In this document: piece after piece, positions 1 to 5,079 of the stretch
Position numbering within the stretch: position 1 is the first letter of the stretch
Layout of the letters: every line of letters starts with the position of its first letter
Assembly (NCBI GenBank): GCA_017411665.1
Contig: JAFQPT010000228.1
Coordinates: 1 to 5,730 of the forward strand
DNA length: 5,730 bases
Source: Oscillospiraceae bacterium
Lineage (GTDB): Bacteria > Bacillota_A > Clostridia > Oscillospirales > Oscillospiraceae
Direction: 5' to 3'
The notes under the pieces: generated by a model
What the model saw: only the letters and a program-made list of their open reading frames with translations
Database searches by the model: none
Told to the model about the DNA's origin: nothing
Position numbers and translations under genes: made by a program

Positions 1-1917
1 AATCACCAGACCAACAAGGTCGGTCACAGTACCGGGAATAATCATCAGCAGACCGCCAAAAATCGCCAGCAGACGGGCAGGCATTTTCAGATTGGATGCC
101 AGATAGCCCATCAGACCCATACATACACCCAGCATACCCATGCAGGAGGACAGAGTAATCTGAACGACATCCAGTACGGTTGCGTCGATAAACAGCATTG
201 CGGGGTTCATTGCGAAAATGTAAGGAATGATAAACGCTGCAATCGCCAGCTTGGTGGCGGTAATGCCGGTCTTCATGGGATTGCCCTTTGCAATTGCTGC
301 ACCTGCATAAGCAGCCAGTGCAACGGGAGGGGTAATATCAGCCACGATACCGAAGTAGAACACAAAGAAGTGTGCGGGAATCTTGTCGATACCCATGGAA
401 ATCAGAATGGGCGCACAAGTAGTTGCCATAATGCAATAGTTTGCGGTAGTGGGAACACCCATACCCAGAATGATGCAGCAAATCATGGTCAAGAACAGCG
501 CAACCATCAGATTACTGCCGCTGATTGCAACAACAGCAGTAATCAGCTTGGATGCCAGACCGGTAACGGTAATGCAGCCGGCAATAATACCTGCCATTGC
601 ACAAGCAACCGCAACGGTAATAACGCCGCGTCCGCCTGCTTCCATTGCTTCAAAGAACTTTCTGGGGGTAATGCGGTTTTCCTTATCAAACAGGCTGACC
701 ACAATGGTCGCTACAATCGCCAACGCTGCGGAAGTCTGGATGGTACGTGCATTGGTAGATACCAGCCATACCAGCAGCACCAGAGGAGTCAGCAGATAGA
801 TTCTCTTGAGAAGGCCGCCGATTTTAGGCAATTCGTCTCTGGGAATCCCCTTCAGACCCAAACGCTTTGCTTCCAGATGAACGGACATAAAGATGCCGCC
901 AAAGTACAGGAACGCAGGCAGGATTGCCATCATTGCCACCTGTGCATAAGTAACGTTCATATATTCCGCCATCAGAAACGCTGCAGCACCCATAATGGGA
1001 GGCATAATCTGACCGCCGGTAGATGCGGAAGCTTCAACAGCAGCTGCAAATTCGGGCTTGTAACCGGTCTTCTTCATCATGGGAATGGTAACGGAGCCTG
1101 TGGTAACGGTATTACCAACGGAAGAACCGCTGACCATGCCGCACAGTGCAGAAGAGATAACCGCTACCTTTGCAGGGCCGCCGGAAGACGCACCTGTAAT
1201 GCAGTTTGCCAGATTGATAAAGAAATTGGAAATACCGGTACGTTCCAAAAACGCACCAAAGATGGTAAATACAACAATAAACTTTGCACATACATTAATG
1301 GGAGTACCCATTACACCGGATGTACCATAGAACAGTGTGTAGATGACGCGGTCAAGCTTCAAACCTACAGAGAAGGTGTACACTAGCAGCGCACCTACCA
1401 CGCACAAAATGGGCAGGCCCACACAGCGGCGGCACAATTCCATAAGACTCAGAACACCGATGATACCGACTGCAGTGAACCAAGGCGTCATCTTGGATGC
1501 GCTGGTCAGTACATTGACAAGATCTTTGTATGCAAAGCAGTAATAGAAGAAAGCGGAAGCACCTGCCAGCATCAATACAATATCGTACCACGGCAGCTCA
1601 TTTACATTTACATGATGCTTGCTGCGGGGATAGTTCAGATAGCCAATAATAATGATACAACCCAGGAATGCGGTAAGACGTTCTTCGATGCCTGCCACAG
1701 AATACAAAGTGGACCAAATGCAGTATGCTGCAAAACAGGCAGAGATTGTCATAACAACCCACTTCTGCCAGCCTTCCCAGATACGGGTATTGGACTCCAG
1801 GTCAAACTTCTTCATCATCGCATCCACTTCAGCGGTGATGTCACGATTTTCATCGTCAAAGTCTACCTCAGGAGCATTTAACATGGTATTTTCTTTGTCT
1901 TTTTTCTTAAAAAGCAT
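1..1917 (-). CDS. TRAP transporter fused permease (DctQ-DctM type, TAXI-associated), C-terminus cut by window edge
   Basis: This is the membrane component of a tripartite ATP-independent periplasmic-type (TRAP) transporter, which takes substrate from the binding protein and moves it across the cytoplasmic membrane using an ion gradient. I read 639 codons with no stop. The family is usually a little longer, so probably only a few tens of residues are missing. Residues 1-50 are charged and cytoplasmic. Hydrophobic helices then follow almost continuously (about 53-73, 81-96, 110-131, 142-158, 166-183, and onwards), which fits a small DctQ-like part fused to a DctM-like part. DctM-like signatures are GASSGGPAKVAV (242-253), GMVSGSSVGNTVTTGSV (260-276), TGGQIMPPIMGAA (300-312), GMGVPTTANY (485-494) and ADITPPVALAAYAG (526-539). 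The ATG at 1917 is chosen because AGGAGG (1925-1930) lies 7 bases upstream; Met12 has no such site. It is the second gene after the TAXI binding protein. Substrate and coupling ion (sodium or proton) cannot be read from the sequence. Confidence 0.95.
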   Translation of the reverse strand, partial: MLFKKKDKENTMLNAPEVDFDDENRDITAEVDAMMKKFDLESNTRIWEGWQKWVVMTISACFAAYCIWSTLYSVAGIEERLTAFLGCIIIIGYLNYPRSKHHVNVNELPWYDIVLMLAGASAFFYYCFAYKDLVNVLTSASKMTPWFTAVGIIGVLSLMELCRRCVGLPILCVVGALLVYTFSVGLKLDRVIYTLFYGTSGVMGTPINVCAKFIVVFTIFGAFLERTGISNFFINLANCITGASSGGPAKVAVISSALCGMVSGSSVGNTVTTGSVTIPMMKKTGYKPEFAAAVEASASTGGQIMPPIMGAAAFLMAEYMNVTYAQVAMMAILPAFLYFGGIFMSVHLEAKRLGLKGIPRDELPKIGGLLKRIYLLTPLVLLVWLVSTNARTIQTSAALAIVATIVVSLFDKENRITPRKFFEAMEAGGRGVITVAVACAMAGIIAGCITVTGLASKLITAVVAISGSNLMVALFLTMICCIILGMGVPTTANYCIMATTCAPILISMGIDKIPAHFFVFYFGIVADITPPVALAAYAGAAIAKGNPMKTGITATKLAIAAFIIPYIFAMNPAMLFIDATVLDVVQITLSSCMGMLGVCMGLMGYLASNLKMPARLLAIFGGLLMIIPGTVTDLVGLVI

Positions 1918-1979
1918 CGAAAAACCTCCTTTTACACGGGATAATGTTCAGAAAAATTAACACGCCTATAAACGTCAAG

Positions 1980-2010
1980 GACTACGGCACTCATAATGAG
2001 CGCCGTAGTC
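1980..2010. promoter_or_regulatory. Intercistronic stem-loop between binding-protein and permease genes
   Basis: Perfect 9-bp arms GACTACGGC (1980-1988) and GCCGTAGTC (2002-2010) enclose one A/C mismatch and a further CTCA/TGAG pairing with a three-base loop. It lies 40 bases after the stop of the binding-protein gene and 63 bases before the permease start. Neither strand has a T-run directly after the stem; on the transcribed minus strand the next bases are CTTGACG. It is therefore not a classic intrinsic terminator. I infer an RNA processing, stabilising or partial-attenuation element that lets the binding protein be made in excess of the permease. Confidence 0.6.
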
Positions 2011-2050
2011 ATTGTCTTCAGCAGTGTTTACTTTACAGAATCAAAAAGGA

Positions 2051-3010
2051 TTACTTAACGGGAACTTCAATACCCTTTTCTGCAAAGTACTTAGCAGCAC
2101 CGGGGTGGTAGGGAACGTCGGTGATGGAAGATGCAAATTCCAGAGAAGCTTCGTAGCCCTTGCCGTGCTGTTCGGAAATTTCACCCAGATTTTCGAAGAT
2201 GGTGGAAGTCATTGCGTAAATCGCATCTTCGGAAACGGAGTCAGCTGCAATGATAACTGCTGCGATAGCAACGGTCTTAACGTCTTCGGGAGTGCCGTAA
2301 ACATCAGCTGCGATGGTTGCTTCGGAGTAGTAAGGAGATACTTCAATCAGAGATGCAATGTGTTCCGCATCCAGACTTACCAGATATACATCATTGGTGG
2401 TAGCCAGAGAAGTAACTGCGTTGGTGGGAGCACCTGCTACGATGAATGCAGCATCAATCTTGCCGTCCTGCAGAGATTCGACGGAGTCGCCGAAGGACTG
2501 GTAAACGGGTTCGATGTCAGCTTCGGACAGGCCGTAAACGCCCAGAACGTCAATCGCATTGAAGTAAACGCCGGAGCCCAGAGCGCCGATGGAAACGATC
2601 TTGCCTTCCAGATCGGCAACGGTCTTGATTTCGGGATTCAGAGTAACGATCTGAACCTGTTCCATATACATAGCAGCAACAGTGGAGAAGCCCTCAACGG
2701 GTTCTTCAAACAGGTTGGTGCCGGAGTAAGCATAGCTCATAACGTCAGACTGAACAAAGCCCAGCTGGTTTGCCTCTGCTGCAATATCTTCAATGTTAGC
2801 CTTGGAGCCACCGGAAGTAACAGCGGTGATGCTAACGTCGGTCTTGCCGGAAACATACTGAGCCAGAACGCCGCCGTATGCATAGTAGGTGCCGGTTTCG
2901 CCGCCGGTGCCAAACATCAGGTTGGTGGAGTCGGAGCCGCCGCATGCGCACAGAGTCAGAGCCATAGCCAGACACAAAACAGCTGCAAGAATAGATCTCA
3001 TCTTTTTCAT
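2051..3010 (-). CDS. TAXI-family TRAP transporter substrate-binding lipoprotein
   Basis: This is the extracytoplasmic solute receptor of the TRAP-TAXI system, which binds ligand outside the membrane and delivers it to the fused permease encoded downstream. It has 319 aa, normal for the family. Residues 1-22 are a lipoprotein signal: basic MKKMR, a hydrophobic core, then LCAC with Cys23 as the likely lipid-modified residue (Cys21 is less likely), followed by a GGSDS linker. TAXI hallmarks are GTGGETGTYYAYG (34-46) near the N-terminus, TSGGSKANIEDIAAEANQLG (65-84) with GFVQSDV (84-90), LEGKIVSIGALGSG (134-147), QDGKIDAAFIVAGAPT (181-196) and the C-terminal YHPGAAKYFAEKG (301-313). The ATG at 3010 has AGGAGG (3019-3024) 8 bases upstream; the Met at codon 4 would cut the basic signal region. 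It is the first gene of the operon, with its own promoter. Known TAXI ligands include glutamate and 2-oxoglutarate in a few systems; the ligand here is unknown. Confidence 0.96.
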   Translation of the reverse strand: MKKMRSILAAVLCLAMALTLCACGGSDSTNLMFGTGGETGTYYAYGGVLAQYVSGKTDVSITAVTSGGSKANIEDIAAEANQLGFVQSDVMSYAYSGTNLFEEPVEGFSTVAAMYMEQVQIVTLNPEIKTVADLEGKIVSIGALGSGVYFNAIDVLGVYGLSEADIEPVYQSFGDSVESLQDGKIDAAFIVAGAPTNAVTSLATTNDVYLVSLDAEHIASLIEVSPYYSEATIAADVYGTPEDVKTVAIAAVIIAADSVSEDAIYAMTSTIFENLGEISEQHGKGYEASLEFASSITDVPYHPGAAKYFAEKGIEVPVK

Positions 3011-3063
3011 TTCTAATTCCTCCTAGTTGGAATATTTTCTTGCTCTAAGAAGAGTATGTTGCA

Positions 3064-3092
3064 AGTATAGTCTCTTTAGCGAAAAAAAGCAA
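3064..3092 (-). promoter_or_regulatory. Sigma-A-type promoter of the TRAP-TAXI operon
   Basis: On the minus strand the -35 box TTGCTT (3087-3092) and -10 box TATACT (3064-3069) are separated by exactly 17 bases. Transcription should start near 3057, giving a leader of about 45 bases before the ATG at 3010. A/T tracts directly upstream of the -35 box could act as an UP element. Confidence 0.8.
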
Positions 3093-3236
3093 GAGTTTTT
3101 TTGCAATTTCTCAAGAAAAAAGCTGCATTTTTTATAACAAATTTGTTCGGAATTTTTTTATTTTGCAGAACTCACAAAAACTCCCCCTATCCTTTCGTAC
3201 TTATTGTGCAACCACATTATGATCATTTGTTTTCTC
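3093..3236. promoter_or_regulatory. Divergent AT-rich control region with A/T tracts and a 12-bp palindrome
   Basis: This is the core of the 284-bp gap between the transporter operon (minus strand) and the DUF3842-like gene (plus strand). No convincing gene lies in it. It holds repeated A or T runs (3096-3102, 3116-3121, 3128-3133, 3154-3160, 3176-3180), a perfect palindrome AACAAATTTGTT (3136-3147), and a shorter one ATGATCAT (3219-3226) about 10 bases before the plus-strand -35 box. These suggest curved or UP-element DNA and possible regulator binding sites. That is inference; no binding protein is identified. Confidence 0.4.
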
Positions 3237-3265
3237 TTGTACCTTCTCTGCGGTTCATGTATACT
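3237..3265 (+). promoter_or_regulatory. Sigma-A-type promoter of the DUF3842-like gene
   Basis: The -35 box TTGTAC (3237-3242) and -10 box TATACT (3260-3265) are spaced by 17 bases. The expected start near 3272 leaves a very short leader of about 23 bases, which contains the GGGAGA ribosome binding site (3283-3288) before the ATG at 3295. Confidence 0.8.
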
Positions 3266-3294
3266 AAATATATTCCAGAATCGGGAGAGATTGT

Positions 3295-3699
3295 ATGAAC
3301 ATTGCAGTAATTGACGGTCAGGGCGGAAAAATCGGCCAAATGATCGTAAATGCCATCAAAAAAGAGAGAATTTCCTGTACAATTCGCGTAATCGGCACCA
3401 ATAGCACTGCCACTGCCGCAATGATGAAAGCAGGTGCTGATGAGGGTGCTACAGGGGAAAATCCCGTAATTGTCGCCTGCAGGTGGGCAAATGTCATCAT
3501 AGGGCCGATTGGTTTGCTGGTTGCGGACGGTTTGTTGGGTGAAATTACCCCTGCAATGGCCACTGCGGTGGGTCAAAGCCCGGCAACCAAGCTGCTTTTG
3601 CCTCTGAATTTGTGCCGAAACATTGTGGTCGGCACCCAGTCTATGTCCGTTTCCGGACTCATAGAAGAGACTGTCAACACCTTAAAATCTCTGATTTAA
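3295..3699 (+). CDS. DUF3842-family protein of unknown function
   Basis: A 134-aa soluble protein with no signal peptide and no clear membrane helix. From memory it matches DUF3842, a family of about this length in Clostridia with no assigned function. The N-terminus, MNIAVIDGQGGKIG, has a beta strand followed by a glycine-rich loop (6-14) and helix, as in Rossmann-like nucleotide-binding folds. Other family-like blocks are GTNSTATAAMMKAGADEGA (34-52), GENP (54-57), GPIGLLVADGLLGEITPAMA (70-89) and VGQSPATKLLLPLN (92-105). The ATG at 3295 has GGGAGA 6 bases upstream. The gene has its own promoter and a terminator hairpin only 3 bases after its stop, so it is monocistronic. It is divergent from the TRAP operon, so shared control is possible but not shown. 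A nucleotide or dinucleotide ligand is only inferred from the glycine loop. Confidence 0.85.
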   Translation: MNIAVIDGQGGKIGQMIVNAIKKERISCTIRVIGTNSTATAAMMKAGADEGATGENPVIVACRWANVIIGPIGLLVADGLLGEITPAMATAVGQSPATKLLLPLNLCRNIVVGTQSMSVSGLIEETVNTLKSLI

Positions 3700-3702
3700 G
3701 CG

Positions 3703-3743
3703 TAAATAACCCCGCCAAACCTGTGTTTTGGCGGGGTTATTTA
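3703..3743. terminator. Bidirectional rho-independent terminator between convergent genes
   Basis: A perfect 17-bp stem (3703-3719 with 3727-3743) has a core CCCCGCC/GGCGGGG and a 7-base loop. The outer part of the stem supplies A/T tracts on both sides, so T-rich tails (TTATTTATT on plus, TTATTTA on minus) occur in either direction. It starts 3 bases after the stop of the plus-strand DUF3842-like gene and includes the stop codon of the minus-strand gene at 3741-3743. Confidence 0.92.
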
Positions 3744-4214
3744 TTGCAGCAGTCTGCCAATCAGCCCTTCAAGCACTTTTTTTCGATACTCCGCTTCCGC
3801 CTTCATTTGTTCCGGTTCTGCAACGAAAAGCCCTTCCCCCTTCAAATTGCATTTTTTCAACCATTCTGCATTTTCCACAGTACTTTGCCAAAGTTTTCGC
3901 AAGTTGTACGGTGTATAACTTGCAAAATTAGGGGATGCATCGCTGAAGTATGCATCACCCTCTTTCAGAAAATAATGCAGCTGAAGCAGGCGATATTGCT
4001 TCTTGATCTGTTCGGAAAGAGAAAGAAGACACGTTTTTTCCCGTCCGCAGGCGCACATTGCCAACTGACGGCACCCGTTCCATTGATAACACAGACTGTC
4101 CATCAGTTCTTTGATTCCCGTATCCCGTTCTTCCGCCGACACGGCACTGCTGCGCTGTACCCGCCTCCACACTTCCTCAAAACGGCTGAGCACCTCTAAG
4201 TCGGTTTGATTCAT
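3741..4214 (-). CDS. Uncharacterised 157-aa protein with a cysteine cluster
   Basis: I do not recognise this protein. It reads as a real gene: charged and amphipathic helical stretches, a good ribosome binding site and a terminator at its end. It has no signal peptide or membrane helix, so it is probably cytoplasmic. Five cysteines are packed in residues 42-62 (C42, C48, C54, C56, C62; spacing x5, x5, x1, x5) and a sixth is at 122. This could be a metal or Fe-S site, but family membership is unknown. After it come a probable helix (65-83, SLSEQIKKQYRLLQLHYFL), the segment GDAYF, a Tyr/Asn-rich stretch (94-104) and a Lys/Glu-rich C-terminal helix (about 134-157). The ATG at 4214 is preferred over the GTG at 4223, which lies inside the ribosome binding site. 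It is convergent with the DUF3842-like gene and divergent from rsmE. I found no convincing promoter for it. A mostly helical, ferritin-like bundle is possible but unsupported. Confidence 0.75.
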   Translation of the reverse strand: MNQTDLEVLSRFEEVWRRVQRSSAVSAEERDTGIKELMDSLCYQWNGCRQLAMCACGREKTCLLSLSEQIKKQYRLLQLHYFLKEGDAYFSDASPNFASYTPYNLRKLWQSTVENAEWLKKCNLKGEGLFVAEPEQMKAEAEYRKKVLEGLIGRLLQ

Positions 4215-4218
4215 ATTC

Positions 4219-4227
4219 CTCACCTCT
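4219..4227 (-). promoter_or_regulatory. Ribosome binding site that decides the start of the Cys-cluster gene
   Basis: The minus strand reads AGAGGTGAGGAATATG. The purine-rich AGAGGTGAG (4219-4227) sits at normal spacing before the ATG at 4214, with the GAGGTG core 6 bases from it. The GTG inside this site (4221-4223) would give three extra residues but would lack a ribosome binding site of its own. Confidence 0.65.
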
Positions 4228-4249
4228 TACATTCATCCTATGACAAACA

Positions 4250-4278
4250 TTGCAAGTTCGTGTAAAACAGGATATAAT
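4250..4278 (+). promoter_or_regulatory. Near-consensus sigma-A promoter of the rsmE operon
   Basis: The -35 box TTGCAA (4250-4255) and a perfect -10 box TATAAT (4273-4278) are separated by 17 bases, predicting a start near 4285 and a 30-base leader. A 9-base direct repeat, ATCCTATGA, occurs just upstream of the -35 (4235-4243) and at the expected start point (4285-4293). Confidence 0.85.
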
Positions 4279-4314
4279 GTAAAAATCCTATGAAATCATA
4301 TACAGGAGGCCCTT

Positions 4315-5055
4315 ATGCCCAGATTTTTTATAGAACACGTTGATACCGAAAGCAAATCTCTTGTCATTACAGGCCGTGATGCCGAACACATCAAGGTGCT
4401 GCGCATGCGTCCCGGCGAAGCTCTGACCGTTTGTAACGGCAAAGGGATTGATATGCACTGCACCCTTACAGGCTCCGATGGCAAAACCGCATATGCAGAT
4501 GTTTTGGAAGTTTTTCCCTCCAAGAGTGAGGCAAGCGTGAAGGTTCGCGTCTATGCAGGTCTGGCAAAGGGAGACCGTGTAGACTATGTTGCACAGAAAT
4601 GCACAGAAATGGGTGCAGAAGAAATTGTGTTCTTCAACTGCGACCGCTGTGTTGTCCGCCTCGACCCCAAAAAGGGAGCAGATAAGAAGGTAGAACGCTG
4701 GCAGCGTATTGCAGAGGAAGCCGCAAAGCAGTCCGGACGCGGCATCATCCCCACCGTTCGTTATATCGACAGCTACAAGGAAATGCTCAAGGACGCTTCC
4801 GAATGTGAGCTGAAGCTGTTCATGTACGAAACGGGCGACCGCATTTCCATGCAGCAGGCCATCCGCAGCGCACTGCCCTGCACCACTGCCGCTGTCATCT
4901 GCGGCCCCGAAGGCGGATTCACCGCCGGGGAAGCCGACGCCGCCAGACAGGCAGGCTTCGCGGTCTGTGCCATGGGGCCCCGTATTCTCCGCTGTGAGAC
5001 TGCGCCTCTGATTCCTCTGACTGCCATTCTCTACGAAACCAATAACCTCGACTGA
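4315..5055 (+). CDS. rsmE: 16S rRNA (uracil-1498-N3)-methyltransferase RsmE
   Basis: RsmE transfers a methyl group from S-adenosylmethionine to N3 of U1498 of 16S rRNA (E. coli numbering) in the assembled 30S subunit. The 246-aa length is typical. An N-terminal PUA-like RNA-binding part (1 to about 72) contains HIKVLRMRPGE (25-35). The SPOUT methyltransferase part follows, with KGDRVDYVAQKCTEMGAEEI (85-104), RWQRIAEEAAKQSGRG (128-143), and the knotted SAM-binding motifs CGPEGGF (196-202) and MGPRILRCETAPL (220-232). The last motif is usually LRTETA; here Cys227 replaces the Thr, probably tolerated. The ATG at 4315 has AGGAGG (4304-4309) 5 bases upstream. It starts an operon with the TetM-like GTPase, 24 bases downstream. 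prmA, a common upstream partner in Firmicutes, is not adjacent. GC content climbs along the gene: I count 22/60 for 4321-4380 and 45/60 for 4921-4980. Confidence 0.97.
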   Translation: MPRFFIEHVDTESKSLVITGRDAEHIKVLRMRPGEALTVCNGKGIDMHCTLTGSDGKTAYADVLEVFPSKSEASVKVRVYAGLAKGDRVDYVAQKCTEMGAEEIVFFNCDRCVVRLDPKKGADKKVERWQRIAEEAAKQSGRGIIPTVRYIDSYKEMLKDASECELKLFMYETGDRISMQQAIRSALPCTTAAVICGPEGGFTAGEADAARQAGFAVCAMGPRILRCETAPLIPLTAILYETNNLD

Positions 5056-5079
5056 TTAAACTCCACCTGGAGGAATTCT

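Noticed and set aside
370..1386. Plus-strand open frame (338 codons) antisense to the fused permease
   Set aside because: It is in the mirror frame of a convincing membrane protein, with low-complexity His/Asn/Gly/Cys-rich translation typical of an antisense shadow.
1950..1980. Possible internal promoter for the permease (minus-strand TTGACG near 1974-1979)
   Set aside because: No acceptable -10 box lies 16-18 bases downstream, so only a -35-like match remains.
2012..3016. Long plus-strand open frame (334 codons) fully antisense to the TAXI binding protein
   Set aside because: It is codon-phase aligned with the real gene and arises from its avoidance of TTA, CTA and TCA codons. It starts with TTG, lacks a ribosome binding site, and its Asn/Gly/Cys-rich translation resembles no protein.
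3041..3065. Short hairpins (CTCT/AGAG, CTTGC/GCAAG) in the transporter mRNA leader
   Set aside because: The stems are only 4-5 bp and mutually exclusive, with no riboswitch-like architecture.
3101..3298. Possible 65-aa plus-strand peptide in the divergent intergenic region
   Set aside because: It begins at TTG inside an A/T tract, has no ribosome binding site, spans both the palindrome and the DUF3842 promoter, and ends inside the next gene's start.
3612..4199. Plus-strand open frame of 195 codons opposite the Cys-cluster gene
   Set aside because: It would start inside the DUF3842-like gene and read through the strong terminator. The minus-strand frame has a ribosome binding site and plausible protein character; this one does not.
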